Shown one piece after another: positions 1-9,339 of a stretch of 64,000 nt of DNA. Source of the DNA: NORP240 sp942492445 (lineage in GTDB: Bacteria; Pseudomonadota; Gammaproteobacteria; Pseudomonadales; Pseudohongiellaceae); NCBI GenBank assembly GCA_942492445.1, contig CALOEW010000068.1, positions 1 through 64,000 on the forward strand, read 5' to 3'. The stretch's first letter is position 1, and each line of letters starts with the position of its first letter. The notes beneath the pieces are model-generated. The model was not told the DNA's origin and did no database searches. It was given only the letters and a program-made list of their open reading frames with translations. The position numbers and the translations under genes are program-made.

Positions 1-17
1 TTAACGACAGTAACCGG

Positions 18-467
18 CTAGCGCCCGCTTTCCGGCAGCTGGACGGTCTGAAGCGGATAACCACACTCCTGATAGTAGCGGTAGCGCTGTCTGCCAAGGG
101 CGCGCTCCGCTTCGTCGGCCGCCACGATCTCACGAATATCCGGGAACAGGCGGTGCTGTTCCCAGACAGATTCAGTCAGATTGATCAGTACATCAGGGCG
201 AGCCGGAAGCAATTGACCGATTCCAAGGGTGACCCGGATGTCGGAATCCTCGCCCTCGCCCGTGAGGCACTGGTGGGGAATAAAGCTGTCCGCCTGAAAA
301 TTCCACAGGAGTTCATCGAGCTGATGCAACTGACCGTCGTCGCGGGTCAGCAGGTGAACCCGATGTCCCAGCTGCACCGCCTTGTCCACCAGTCGGCAGG
401 TAAAAAACAGTACCTCCCGGGAGGTGCTTCCGGCAAGTGGGTAAAAACAGACCTTGGGTATTGCCAA
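18..467 (-). CDS. holC: DNA polymerase III chi subunit (HolC)
   Basis: Encodes the chi subunit of the replicative polymerase clamp-loader complex, which in this family joins the holoenzyme to single-strand binding protein. The protein begins KVCFYPLAG and continues with a Rossmann-like fold rich in VHLLTRD and LLWNF-type segments, typical of HolC; at about 149 residues it has the usual length. I chose the TTG at 465-467 because the N-terminus then matches the family and lies 5 bases after the pepA stop; the longer open frame upstream overlaps pepA. The pepA-holC order is common in gammaproteobacteria, so the two are probably co-transcribed. The start codon is the least certain part. Confidence 0.85.
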   Translation of the reverse strand: MAIPKVCFYPLAGSTSREVLFFTCRLVDKAVQLGHRVHLLTRDDGQLHQLDELLWNFQADSFIPHQCLTGEGEDSDIRVTLGIGQLLPARPDVLINLTESVWEQHRLFPDIREIVAADEAERALGRQRYRYYQECGYPLQTVQLPESGR

Positions 468-472
468 TGGTG

Positions 473-1963
473 TCAGGCTTTCTGTTGGCAGAGATAAGTG
501 ACCAGCAGGCCCACCGGTCGTCCGGTTGCCCCTTTCTCCTTCCCTGAATTCCAGGCACTGCCGGCAATATCCAGGTGCGCCCATTTAAATTTTTCCGTAA
601 ACCTTGAGAGGAAGCAGGCCGCAGTGATGGTGCCTCCGCGGGGGCCACCGATGTTGGCGATATCGGCGAAATTACTGTCCAGTAGCGGCTGGTATTCCTC
701 CCATAACGGCAGTTGCCAGGCTGGATCCAGTGCCTGCTGTCCACATTCCAGCAGTTTGTCGGCCAGGGCTGATCGTTGGCTCAGCAGGGCTGATACCACA
801 TCGCCGAAGGTTGCTACCGCGGCTCCGGTCAGGGTGGCAATATCGATAACCGATTTTGGCTTGAATCGTTCAGCATAGGTAAGCGCATCGCACAGGACCA
901 GACGGCCCTCGGCATCGGTGTTCAGTATCTCGATGGTTTTTCCGGACATGCTTGTGACCACATCACCTGGCTTGGTGGCTTTGCTGCCTGGCATGTTTTC
1001 GGCGCTGGCAATGATTCCGACCACGTTGATGGGGAGTTTCAGTTGCGCCACACTGTTGAGTACGCCCACCACACTGGCAGCACCGCACATGTCGAATTTC
1101 ATTTCGTCCATGGCAGCCCCAGGCTTCAGACTGATGCCACCGGTGTCGAAAGTGATGCCTTTACCCACCAGCACGATGGGCTTGGTACTGGCTTTAGTGC
1201 TGCCCTTGTACTGTACTACGATCAGCTTCGCCTCCTGGGCTGAACCCGCACTGACCGAAAGCAGCGAGCCCATGCCCAGACGGGCCATCTGCTTCTCATT
1301 GAGAACCTGGGTTTTGACGGAAGTGTAACAGTCTGCCAGTTTCCGACATTCTTCGGCCAGGAAGCTCGGTGTGCAAAGATTGCCGGGCAGGTTGCCCAAT
1401 TCCCGGGCGGTGTTCACGCCGGCGCTTATTGCCTGACCCAGTTTGACAGCATTGCCGGCAGTGGGCCGGCTAATGTCACCGGGAAGCGTGATACCCAACT
1501 CCTTCAATGCCGGCCTGGCTGCCTTTTTGCTTTTGGTCCGGTCATAACTGTACAGGCTGTCTTCCACCTGCTGTACGGTCTGGCTTACCACCCAGCTGCC
1601 GTCGCGATCCCTCACGGCTGCGTCGGTGAGCAGCAGATGTGCCCGTTTGACAGGCAGACCAGTCAGAGACTTCATGCATCCCCGCAACACCTTGCGATAA
1701 TTCTTACCATCCAGCTTGTCGGCGTCGCCACAATTAACCAGTAGAATCCGTTTTGCCCGGATTCCCTCCACGCCATGTAAAAACAGTGTGCTTGCCAGGG
1801 GTTCACTCAGATCACCGCTGCGCAGGATTTTCCCGAGAGCCTTGTTACTGGCGATGTCCAGTAGTTTGCCACTCGCCGTGAGGGTGGACTTGTCGATTAC
1901 GGGAACGACCAGGCAATCGGTATTGAGATTGGCGGGTGAGGCGGAGCTGAGAGTGTACTTCAT
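473..1963 (-). CDS. pepA: Leucyl aminopeptidase (PepA, family M17)
   Basis: Cytosolic M17 aminopeptidase that removes N-terminal residues from peptides; in E. coli PepA also acts as a DNA-binding accessory protein. The C-terminal catalytic half shows GKGITFDTGGISLKPG and the signature NTDAEGRLVL, which carry metal-binding and catalytic residues. With the ATG at 1961-1963 (MKYTLS) the protein has 496 residues, close to the family norm; an in-frame TTG at 1994-1996 would add 11 residues. It is followed closely by holC on the same strand. The gene faces away from the thioesterase and lptF genes, the usual pepA/lptF divergence with one extra gene between. Confidence 0.95.
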   Translation of the reverse strand: MKYTLSSASPANLNTDCLVVPVIDKSTLTASGKLLDIASNKALGKILRSGDLSEPLASTLFLHGVEGIRAKRILLVNCGDADKLDGKNYRKVLRGCMKSLTGLPVKRAHLLLTDAAVRDRDGSWVVSQTVQQVEDSLYSYDRTKSKKAARPALKELGITLPGDISRPTAGNAVKLGQAISAGVNTARELGNLPGNLCTPSFLAEECRKLADCYTSVKTQVLNEKQMARLGMGSLLSVSAGSAQEAKLIVVQYKGSTKASTKPIVLVGKGITFDTGGISLKPGAAMDEMKFDMCGAASVVGVLNSVAQLKLPINVVGIIASAENMPGSKATKPGDVVTSMSGKTIEILNTDAEGRLVLCDALTYAERFKPKSVIDIATLTGAAVATFGDVVSALLSQRSALADKLLECGQQALDPAWQLPLWEEYQPLLDSNFADIANIGGPRGGTITAACFLSRFTEKFKWAHLDIAGSAWNSGKEKGATGRPVGLLVTYLCQQKA

Positions 1964-2348
1964 AAGAGGGACGAGATCCTGTTGGGCGGTTGACAATTAA
2001 GGGATTTACCCAGCGCCCGGCGGTTGTACCCGCTGGGAGTTGCAGGGGCTGGAATTCGAGATTGAAACAGTCTGCCAATCTTAAATATATTCAATGAGTT
2101 ACGCAATAGGCTTGAAGGTTTGAGACGAGTGAACTGGAAATTGGCAAATCATCACTGGTAGAATCCGCGCGTAAATTTTCAGGTGTTGCGGAACGGATGT
2201 CCCCGGTCGGGCAATTTCGACGTGAACCATTTTGGAAGCCGGTTGTCTGAAACTACGACTGGTGGCTTTCCCCGGGGCATGCCGGGTGCGTAGCTGCGCA
2301 GTTATAGCGGCAACAACTGTAACAAACCAATGAAGTTGTGGAGTTGTC
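1964..2348. other. Divergent intergenic region pepA / thioesterase
   Basis: About 385 bases between two divergently transcribed genes. It must hold both promoters, but I could not pick out a convincing sigma-70 pair. No RNA gene, repeat end or conserved small ORF is evident. Confidence 0.5.
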
Positions 2349-2792
2349 ATGCAGAGAGTGAAATTAAATCCACCGGAAAACTGTGTCTTCCGCATGGAGC
2401 GAAAGGTCGGTATCAGTGACCTCAATTTCGCCCGCCACATGGACAGCGTGGCCATGATCCGCGTTATCCATGAAGCCAGGCTTCAGTTTCTTGCCGATCT
2501 GGGGTTCAGTGAGTCAAACATCTACGGTCTGGGCATGGTTGTCACCGACCTTGCCATTGATTTTCGTTCCGAGTCGTTTGCCAACGACGTGCTGACAGTC
2601 GACGTGGGTGTTATGACGTTCAACAAGTACGGCCTTGATATTGGATTTCAGGTGTCCAATCACGCCCTCGATACAGTGGTCTGCATTGCCAAGATGGGCG
2701 TGGTGTTTTTCGATTTCGACAACCACAAACTGGCGGAGCTGCCCGGCGCCTTCCGGTCAATTCTGGAAAAGCCCGCTTCACAGGTTGCCTGA
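2349..2792 (+). CDS. Hotdog-fold acyl-CoA thioesterase (4HBT-like)
   Basis: A 147-residue protein with the layout of single-domain hotdog thioesterases: SDLNFARHMDSVAMIRVIHEA resembles the N-terminal active-site helix region, followed by a strand-rich half (VVTDLAIDFRSE, LTVDVGVMTF, AKMGVVFFDFD). The expected role is hydrolysis of an acyl-CoA or acyl-ACP thioester in the cytoplasm; the substrate cannot be read from sequence. It sits on the same strand 49 bases before lptF, so co-transcription with the lipopolysaccharide export genes is possible. Family assignment is fairly firm; a role in lipid or aromatic-acid metabolism is inference. Confidence 0.75.
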   Translation: MQRVKLNPPENCVFRMERKVGISDLNFARHMDSVAMIRVIHEARLQFLADLGFSESNIYGLGMVVTDLAIDFRSESFANDVLTVDVGVMTFNKYGLDIGFQVSNHALDTVVCIAKMGVVFFDFDNHKLAELPGAFRSILEKPASQVA

Positions 2793-2841
2793 TCAGGTGG
2801 TCAGCCGGTAGCGAAGTTCGCCGACAGGCGCGAGAACCCGC

Positions 2842-3945
2842 GTGATAATTTTTCGCTACCTCACCAGGCAAGTTCTCGCGGTGACGACTGCTGTCACGCT
2901 TATTCTGCTGGTAGTCGGGCTGATCAACCGCTTCATTCAATACCTTTCCGAGGCAGTGGCAGGAGAAATGTCCTCCAACGTACTGCTGCTGTTGATTTTT
3001 TTCCGACTCCCTGACTTTCTCCTGGTCATTCTTCCGCTGGCACTGTTTCTCAGTATATTGCTGACCTACGGGCGTATGTATGCCGAAAATGAAATGACCG
3101 TGCTGATTGCCAGCGGCTTGAGCCGACGCCGGCTGCTGGGCCTCACTGCCGGCAGTTCGCTGTTGGTGGCAGTGCTGGTGTCGCTGCTGAGTCTGGTACT
3201 GGCACCGTGGGGGATACGTAATACGGAGCAGCTGAAGCAGCAACAGGACCAGCTTACCGAATTGGACCTGATTACTGCCGGGCAATTTCAGGAATTCAAC
3301 GATGGTGAGCGAATTACCTATGCCGAGCGCATTGCCAGTGATCCCGATGGCCGCAGGCTGGAGAACGTGTTCGTGGTCTCCAGTTCAGCCAATGCTGGAG
3401 GCCGTTCTCCGATTCGAATCCTGGTTTCAGATAGTGCCCGACCCGAAGTGGAGCCTAGAACCGGTGCGCGCTTCATGCGACTGGAAAACGTCGTGCAATA
3501 CCAGGGGGAGCCTGGTTCGGCCGAATTTACCGTTGGCGAATTCGAAGTGCAGGCTATTCTGCTTCCCGAGCCTGCCGGCTTCGGGGAGTTGGAAGAGGAA
3601 AAAGCCTTACGGACCTCAGTGTTGTGGGGCTCCCCTGAGCCTGCACACCAGGCTGAACTGCAATGGCGGCTTTCCGCGATTCTCATTATTCCAATTGTAA
3701 CCCTGATCGCGGTGCCCCTGAGTAAAGTCAACCCGCGTCAGGGACGCTTCAGCAAGCTGGTCCCAGCAGCCTTGCTGTACGCAGCGTACTTCATGTTGTT
3801 GCAGGTAAGTCGGGACCAGGTTGCGGAGGGCGCCCTGCCTTCCAGCCTCGGGTTGTGGTGGGTCCATGTCTTGTTTGTGCTGATCGGATTGATCGGCTAC
3901 CAGGATATCCGGGACTGGAATCGGGCTGGAAAGGCAGGCAAGTGA
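2842..3945 (+). CDS. lptF: LPS export ABC transporter permease LptF
   Basis: One of two permeases that, with LptG and the ATPase LptB2, extract lipopolysaccharide from the inner membrane toward the periplasmic Lpt bridge. The 367-residue protein opens with MIIFRYLTRQVLAVTT, has a strong first membrane helix (about residues 13-33), further helices near 52-75 and 95-120, a periplasmic beta-rich domain (about 130-265) and three C-terminal helices. This is the YjgP/YjgQ pattern. GTG is the start. It overlaps lptG by three bases, implying translational coupling. Confidence 0.93.
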   Translation: MIIFRYLTRQVLAVTTAVTLILLVVGLINRFIQYLSEAVAGEMSSNVLLLLIFFRLPDFLLVILPLALFLSILLTYGRMYAENEMTVLIASGLSRRRLLGLTAGSSLLVAVLVSLLSLVLAPWGIRNTEQLKQQQDQLTELDLITAGQFQEFNDGERITYAERIASDPDGRRLENVFVVSSSANAGGRSPIRILVSDSARPEVEPRTGARFMRLENVVQYQGEPGSAEFTVGEFEVQAILLPEPAGFGELEEEKALRTSVLWGSPEPAHQAELQWRLSAILIIPIVTLIAVPLSKVNPRQGRFSKLVPAALLYAAYFMLLQVSRDQVAEGALPSSLGLWWVHVLFVLIGLIGYQDIRDWNRAGKAGK

Positions 3946-5018
3946 CTCGCATCGACCGCTATATTCAAAAAAACGTGTTACTTGCCATGGTGGTAGTCAT
4001 GGCCCTGACCGCCAGTGTCAATCTGGTTTTCTCCCTCGCGGATGAACTGGGAGCAACCAATGCAAACTATACTGTGTTCCAGGCCCTTTATTTCGTCCTG
4101 CGTACCACACCTACCAGCATATACGAGCTGTTGCCATTTTCTGCTCTTGGAGGCGCCCTGATCGGGCTGGGACTGCTGGCGTCCAATAATGAACTGGTGG
4201 TGATTCAGGCCGCCGGAATCCGGACCGGGCGAGTGGTCTGGTCGGCCATGAAACCGACATTACTGGTCATGTTGCTGAGCCTGGTGCTGGGTGAGTACGT
4301 CGCGCCGCACCTGGAGCAGCAGGCCCAGAGCGACAGAGCTGTGCAACGGAGCGGTGACAATGCTATCCAGTCCGCTTCGGGTACCTGGCAACGCCTTGGC
4401 AATGAATTTGTTCATATCAATGTAATCCTCCCCGGTGGGCAGGAGTTGATCGGAATCACCCGTTACCGGTTGAATTCTGAGCGGCGCCTGGTTTCCAGTA
4501 GTTTTGCCGCCAACGGACAATACGTTAACGCAGCGGGAGGTGGCTTCTGGCAATTGTTTGATGTTGTGGAGACCTTGTTCTCAACCAGTGACATTCGTAC
4601 TCAGGCTTATCTGCAGCTTGACTGGAGGGTGGACCTGTCTCCGGAATTGCTCAGTGTGTTGCTGGTCGAGCCCCAGCATCAGTCCATTTCCGGTTTGTGG
4701 CGGTTTGCGGGCTATTTCGAAGCGGAAGGGCTGGAAGCCGGAAACTATTATCTGGCCTTCTGGGAAAAGTTGCTACAGCCTCTTTCTACCGGCGCACTGG
4801 TGTTGCTGGCTGTCTCCTTCGTGTTTGGACCATTGCGGGAAGCGACCATGGGTTTTCGCATCTTTGTCGCTATTTCCATCGGCCTGAGTTTCACCATTGC
4901 CCAGCGTCTTCTGGAGCCGGTGAGCCTCCTGTACGGGTTGAGTCCATTGCTGGCGGTATTGTTTCCCATATCAGTCTGTCTGGCGCTGGGTGGCGGCCTT
5001 TTGCATCGAGTTCGATAG
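3942..5018 (+). CDS. lptG: LPS export ABC transporter permease LptG
   Basis: Second Lpt permease, partner of LptF. The product (358 residues from GTG at 3942) starts VTRIDRYIQKNVLLAM, then has transmembrane segments near 15-35, 65-85 and 100-120, a periplasmic domain around 130-265, and a final block of three helices. The start codon overlaps the lptF stop (GTGA), typical for this pair. A longer in-frame extension back into lptF is open but unlikely. An RDD-family gene lies elsewhere in the window rather than directly here. Confidence 0.93.
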   Translation: MTRIDRYIQKNVLLAMVVVMALTASVNLVFSLADELGATNANYTVFQALYFVLRTTPTSIYELLPFSALGGALIGLGLLASNNELVVIQAAGIRTGRVVWSAMKPTLLVMLLSLVLGEYVAPHLEQQAQSDRAVQRSGDNAIQSASGTWQRLGNEFVHINVILPGGQELIGITRYRLNSERRLVSSSFAANGQYVNAAGGGFWQLFDVVETLFSTSDIRTQAYLQLDWRVDLSPELLSVLLVEPQHQSISGLWRFAGYFEAEGLEAGNYYLAFWEKLLQPLSTGALVLLAVSFVFGPLREATMGFRIFVAISIGLSFTIAQRLLEPVSLLYGLSPLLAVLFPISVCLALGGGLLHRVR

Positions 5019-5093
5019 CCGCTGGAATGGACCTGGCCGCTCCAACGGATTATTCTCAGGCCCTGGAACAGCAATCTATTTGGACTCAGTGGG

Positions 5094-5879
5094 ATGATGA
5101 ACAGAGCAATCAGGCAATTAATGTACGGGACTGTGATGGTGATCGCCGGCTGGAAAACGGTACCGGGGCTGGCCCAGGAGCTGGGTGACCATCAGTACAC
5201 GACGGCCGCCATCGAGACCGGATCGCGGATTTACACACAGCAATGTGCTTTGTGTCATGGTCCTCAGGGTGACACAGTCGATGGAATTGATCTGCGACGG
5301 GGCATATTCCGAACCGTGAATTCTGACGATGATCTGCGACAGGTGATTTCCCGGGGAGCCGCGGAAGGTCGTATGCCCTCATTCACCCTCAACCCGAGCG
5401 AAATGGATGGGGTGATCGCCTATATCAGGGCTGGCTTTGACCCGGAAGGAATTGCAGTTCGCATCGGCAATTCCGAACGCGGCCGGGGCCTGTTCTTCGG
5501 CAAGGGTCAGTGTGCCGGTTGTCATCGGGTGAACGGCGCAGGACCGCGAACAGCACCGGATCTCAGCGAGATCGGCATGGTCAGGACTCCGGCGGCGTTG
5601 CAGCGTTCCCTGCTGGAGCCAGCCAGCGCCCTGTTGCCAATCAACCGACCGGTGCGCATAGTCACGCGGGATGAAGAGGTGATTACCGGCAGGCGCCTGA
5701 ATGAAGATACCTACACAGTACAACTGATCGATTCCGAGGAACGGCTGCGGTCCCTGGTGAAGGCGGACCTGGTGCGTTATGAACTCAGCGCGATACCGAC
5801 CCATGAGCCGACCACACTCTCCACCGATGAAGTGGCCGACCTCGTCGGCTACCTGCTGTCCCTGCGAGGTCTTAAATGA
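5094..5879 (+). CDS. Secreted diheme cytochrome c
   Basis: Periplasmic electron carrier with a cleavable signal peptide (about residues 1-28, ending GLAQ) and two class I cytochrome domains. The heme sites are CALCH (Cys51, Cys54, His55) and CAGCH (Cys140, Cys143, His144); GRMPSF (Met94) is a likely axial ligand for the first heme. Length is 261 residues. Its stop overlaps the start of the PQQ dehydrogenase (ATGA), so the pair is probably one enzyme system in which this cytochrome accepts electrons from the quinoprotein and passes them to the respiratory chain. The partnership is inferred from coupling and from known quinoprotein/cytochrome pairs. Confidence 0.88.
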   Translation: MMNRAIRQLMYGTVMVIAGWKTVPGLAQELGDHQYTTAAIETGSRIYTQQCALCHGPQGDTVDGIDLRRGIFRTVNSDDDLRQVISRGAAEGRMPSFTLNPSEMDGVIAYIRAGFDPEGIAVRIGNSERGRGLFFGKGQCAGCHRVNGAGPRTAPDLSEIGMVRTPAALQRSLLEPASALLPINRPVRIVTRDEEVITGRRLNEDTYTVQLIDSEERLRSLVKADLVRYELSAIPTHEPTTLSTDEVADLVGYLLSLRGLK

Positions 5880-7540
5880 AAAAGTATCCGGTCCTGACCT
5901 TAATCGCCAGCCTGTTGCTGGTCATCGGACTTACGCCTGCTACGAAGGTTCTTGCCCAGGTTCCCTATCAACGAATTCTCGATGCCGGCAATGAGCCGCA
6001 GAACTGGATGACTTACAACGGCAGCTACCTGAGTCAGCGCTACAGCCTGCTCGATCAGATCAACCGCGATAACGTGCACGACCTGGAGTTACGCTGGATG
6101 CTTCCGAACCAGGTATTTGGCGCCTGGCAGAGCAACCCCCTGATAGTGGACGGGATCATGTACGTCACTGAACGGCCCAACAGCGTCATGGCGGTCGATG
6201 CGGTGACCGGTCGGGTATTCTGGAAATACCGCCACACCCCGGCGGAAAACAGCCGGGTATGCTGCGGTGCCAACAATCGGGGAGTGGCGGTGCTGGATGA
6301 CCGCGTCTACATGGGTACGCTGGATGCCCGGCTTGTGGCTCTGGATCGTATCAATGGCCAACCCCTGTGGGACGTGGAAGTGGGGGATGTCAACCAGGCC
6401 TATTCAGTGACCATGGCCCCGCTTGCTGTCAAGGACAAGGTAATCGTTGGCGTGGGCGGCGGTGAGTTCGGTATTCGTGGTTATGTGGCCGCCTATTATG
6501 CCGCCACCGGTGAACTGGCCTGGAAAACCTACACTATCCCCGGGCCGGGGGAACCTGGTCACGATTCCTGGGAGGGGGATGACTGGGAACACGGTGGCGC
6601 GCCGGTGTGGATTACCGGTTCGTTCGATCCGGAACTCAATCTCACTTATTGGGGCGTCGGCAACCCGGGACCTGACTGGAATGCCCGGCAGCGCCCCGGT
6701 GACAACCTGTATTCAGATTCCGTCATTGCTCTCGACGCCGATACCGGAGAATTGAATTGGTATTTTCAGTTCACGCCCAACGACGGTTACGACTATGACT
6801 CGGTGCAGGTTCCAGTGCTGGCGGACATGGAGTGGCAGGGTGATGTCAGGAAAGTAATGATGTGGGCCAACCGCAATGGCTATTTTTACGTGCTGGACCG
6901 CAGCGATGGAGAATTTCTGCTGGGCAAGCCCTATGTACGGGTAAACTGGTCCAGTGGCCTGGATCCGAGCGGACGGCCCATCCCGACGCCACAGCCCGAG
7001 GGGTTACCGACCTTTCCGGGCAATCAGGGCGGGACCAATTGGTACCCCCCTTCATACAGTCCACGCACGGGCCTGTTCTATTTCAGTGCCTGGGAGGACT
7101 ATGCCACTCTTTATAGCGCGGAAGAAGTGGAATTTGAGCCGGGTCGTGCCTTTCTTGGCGGGGGGTTCTCGGTTCTGGCACCCGTGGCGGGAGCGCCGAC
7201 AATCGGTATCGGCCGCACCAACCCCATCAATAACTGGACCGACGAGGTCGGGCATGCGTCCCTGAAGGCAATGAATCCGCAAACCGGCGAGGAGGCCTGG
7301 GAATTTGAGCAGTACGACGTCAGTGACAGCGGCATGCTGACCACTGCCTCCGACCTGCTGTTCACTGGAGGCAGGGAAGGCTATTTCCATATTCTCGACG
7401 CCCGCAATGGCGAATTGCTGTGGTACAAAAATCTCGGGGGCCAGTTAGTCATGGCGCCGGTTACCTACATGGTCGATGGCATCCAGTACGTCGCCGTCAT
7501 CTCAGGCAATACTCTGGTGACCTTTGCCCTCAGGCAATAG
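5876..7540 (+). CDS. PQQ-dependent alcohol-type dehydrogenase, periplasmic
   Basis: Quinoprotein beta-propeller oxidase of about 554 residues with a signal peptide (cleavage likely after KVLAQ, near residue 28). It carries adjacent cysteines Cys129-Cys130 (RVCCGANNRG), the position and context of the vicinal disulfide that contacts PQQ in methanol- and ethanol-type dehydrogenases. GVGNPGPDWN and PNDGYDYDSV are expected near the active site, the latter corresponding to the catalytic-Asp region. There is no C-terminal cytochrome domain; the diheme cytochrome just upstream, overlapping by four bases, likely serves instead. The substrate cannot be assigned; a primary alcohol or aldehyde is the family expectation. 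Confidence 0.88.
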   Translation: MKKYPVLTLIASLLLVIGLTPATKVLAQVPYQRILDAGNEPQNWMTYNGSYLSQRYSLLDQINRDNVHDLELRWMLPNQVFGAWQSNPLIVDGIMYVTERPNSVMAVDAVTGRVFWKYRHTPAENSRVCCGANNRGVAVLDDRVYMGTLDARLVALDRINGQPLWDVEVGDVNQAYSVTMAPLAVKDKVIVGVGGGEFGIRGYVAAYYAATGELAWKTYTIPGPGEPGHDSWEGDDWEHGGAPVWITGSFDPELNLTYWGVGNPGPDWNARQRPGDNLYSDSVIALDADTGELNWYFQFTPNDGYDYDSVQVPVLADMEWQGDVRKVMMWANRNGYFYVLDRSDGEFLLGKPYVRVNWSSGLDPSGRPIPTPQPEGLPTFPGNQGGTNWYPPSYSPRTGLFYFSAWEDYATLYSAEEVEFEPGRAFLGGGFSVLAPVAGAPTIGIGRTNPINNWTDEVGHASLKAMNPQTGEEAWEFEQYDVSDSGMLTTASDLLFTGGREGYFHILDARNGELLWYKNLGGQLVMAPVTYMVDGIQYVAVISGNTLVTFALRQ

Positions 7541-7967
7541 CTCCTGCCAGGACCGGACTGGCCCTGGATGATCCGGGGCCTGCCGGCAATGCTCAGCGGA
7601 ACCTGAATCACTGGGGCGCTTGTACCGCCCGCCGCCCGCACCCGTCTCATTTCGTCTGCCGCCCGGTCAGTCACTCCGGGCTCGTGTATTCCCCAGGTCA
7701 GTGCCGCGTGCCGATCAGGAAGTAAAAAAGCCTTTTATATCATGTTGTTAAATTCTTCAGACCTGATTGGCAGGAGTTGCTGCGGGCTGCTGGATAAGGC
7801 GCCGGATCAGTAGACCAATTTTCAACCTTTAGCGAATATTATAAGAACTGTGATCTATGTCCCTCTTATTGTTGAGTTTTCTTCCTAAAATCGCCGTTGT
7901 TGAATGCTTGTGCGCTGCCTACAGACCAGGCCATTCGAATAACTGGAAACTCACATTGAGGTTAGCT
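7541..7967. other. Intergenic region upstream of the pilin-like cluster
   Basis: 427 bases with no supported gene. The last 150 bases become AT-richer (ttttcaacctttag, then aatattataag near 7836-7845), a plausible but weak promoter region for the gene at 7968. An in-frame upstream ATG at 7857 would add 37 residues before the signal peptide and is probably not used. Confidence 0.4.
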
Positions 7968-8609
7968 ATGAAACTTGAAGCAAAAAAATCAATTCGTGCC
8001 ATGGCGAAGGCTGGCGTACTGGCGGGCTCGCTGGTGGGATTGTCGATGCTGGGACAGGGGGCCAATGCGGCCAGCGGCGAAGTGGACGTGGAAATCAACT
8101 TTCCCTCGCTGGTTATTCTGTACTATTACGATGACATCAATATAACTGTCAATGCCACGGACTTCGCCCAGGCCCTGGAAAATGGTGCATCCGGTTGTAT
8201 TGCCTCAACCGACGGAAGCGGACTGTCCTGTGCTGCGGGTTCCTCTTTCGATGTTCTTGATACCGACAGTGCATCGATTTCCGCTACAACTCTTAGTTAC
8301 ACCGCCGACATTGAAAGTGAGGCGGGGGCCACCTCAGTGGATACCAATCTGTCGTTTGTGCTGCAGAATGTGTGGGCTGTCCGTGCTCTGGTACCGTCGG
8401 GGGGTTCATTAACCGCCTCGGTAACGAATTCTGGAGATTTCAGCAACCTGGGAATTACACCCACCACTCCGGCCGCTTCAATGACATTGAGCAACGGCGG
8501 TGGCGGCGACAATATCGGAGATCTCTCCTTTGATGTGAGCCTCAATGATCTCGCCAATGATCTGTCAATCAGCGACACGCTGGAAGTGACCGTGGTTTCT
8601 TCGCTCTAG
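7968..8609 (+). CDS. Secreted pilin-like surface protein
   Basis: A 213-residue exported protein: signal peptide of about 36 residues (basic MKLEAKKSIRAMAK, hydrophobic core, cleavage after GANA), then a mature domain rich in Ser, Thr, Asp, Val and Ala that looks all-beta. Two cysteines (in GCIAS and LSCAAG) could form a disulfide. It has no recognisable enzyme motif. It is the first gene of a cluster with a second secreted subunit, a PapD-like chaperone and an usher-like protein, so the best reading is a major structural subunit of a fibre. I do not recognise the exact family. Its TAG stop lies inside the CTAG flanking a repeat end. Confidence 0.6.
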   Translation: MKLEAKKSIRAMAKAGVLAGSLVGLSMLGQGANAASGEVDVEINFPSLVILYYYDDINITVNATDFAQALENGASGCIASTDGSGLSCAAGSSFDVLDTDSASISATTLSYTADIESEAGATSVDTNLSFVLQNVWAVRALVPSGGSLTASVTNSGDFSNLGITPTTPAASMTLSNGGGGDNIGDLSFDVSLNDLANDLSISDTLEVTVVSSL

Positions 8610-8655
8610 GGAACCTCTGAATAAGTCCCACAATGATCTGCGGGAGTCTGCAGGG
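8610..8655 (+). repeat. Solo end of the GGAACC inverted-repeat family
   Basis: Starts GGAACCTCTGAATAAG directly after CTAG and continues for about 45 bases with clear similarity to the reverse complement of the right end of the 33.5 kb copy (CACAATG, CTGCGGGAGTCTG). No matching opposite end was found nearby, so this is a truncated copy between the first two genes of the pilin-like cluster. Confidence 0.7.
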
Positions 8656-8700
8656 CGCACTTTACCTGCTACTGATGCGAAGTTATTGAGAAGCTGACAA

Positions 8701-9339
8701 GTGGCGATCACAGTCCGAAAAATTTCAAAGGCGCCGGTTACAGTTGTGCTGGCGCTTTTGTTGTTCTCAAGTACCCGGAGCAGTGCTCAAAGTTGCGACA
8801 GTGACGGTGTTTCCGTGGAGTTTTCCCGTACTCGAGGTGGAGCGCTCTCGCTGCAGGACGTCAGAACCAAAGAACTGACCGGAAATAATTGGCAAGACCA
8901 GTCTGTCCGCCTGGCCTCGGCACCTGAACTTACTGCCAGAGTCAGCAATGCGGTGTTGATCGCACGGGGACTGGATGAATCCGATTACCCCCTAGACGAA
9001 TTTGTGGGGGTTCGCTTTGACCGCAAACTGCCCAATATCTGGGAAGTGAATTTTCCGCGGAATCTATACGAGTTTCAGAACAAGAGCGACCTGCGGGTGG
9101 AGGTGATTCTTACCGTTTCTGCCGGCAAAGCGGTGCATGTGACCGAAGGTGGCACCTCAAGCGTTGCCCTCGATGTGCAGGAGGGAATGATTCACGAAAT
9201 CTGGTGGGGCGGGTCCAACTCACTTAAGACTGTGCGCGGAAACCTTGAATTTACTTTTTCCGATATCCAGAAACTGGCTCGTGCTGGTATCCATCGGGCT
9301 GACCTGAATGTTTGCGTGAATATCCGAGGACATTTATGA
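8701..9339 (+). CDS. Secreted minor subunit of the chaperone-usher-like cluster
   Basis: A 212-residue protein starting at GTG, with a signal peptide (hydrophobic VTVVLALLLF, cleavage near SSAQS, about residue 29) and a beta-rich mature part. One cysteine lies near the mature N-terminus (QSCDSDG) and one near the C-terminus (LNVCVNI), possibly a disulfide linking the termini. I recognise no catalytic motif. It overlaps the chaperone gene by four bases (ATGA), which argues that it is a client of that chaperone, perhaps a tip or adaptor subunit. The function is inferred from context only. Confidence 0.55.
   Translation: MAITVRKISKAPVTVVLALLLFSSTRSSAQSCDSDGVSVEFSRTRGGALSLQDVRTKELTGNNWQDQSVRLASAPELTARVSNAVLIARGLDESDYPLDEFVGVRFDRKLPNIWEVNFPRNLYEFQNKSDLRVEVILTVSAGKAVHVTEGGTSSVALDVQEGMIHEIWWGGSNSLKTVRGNLEFTFSDIQKLARAGIHRADLNVCVNIRGHL

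Noticed and set aside
7857..7967. Upstream in-frame start of the pilin-like gene
   Set aside because: Would place 37 residues before a normal signal peptide; ATG at 7968 has GAGG upstream.
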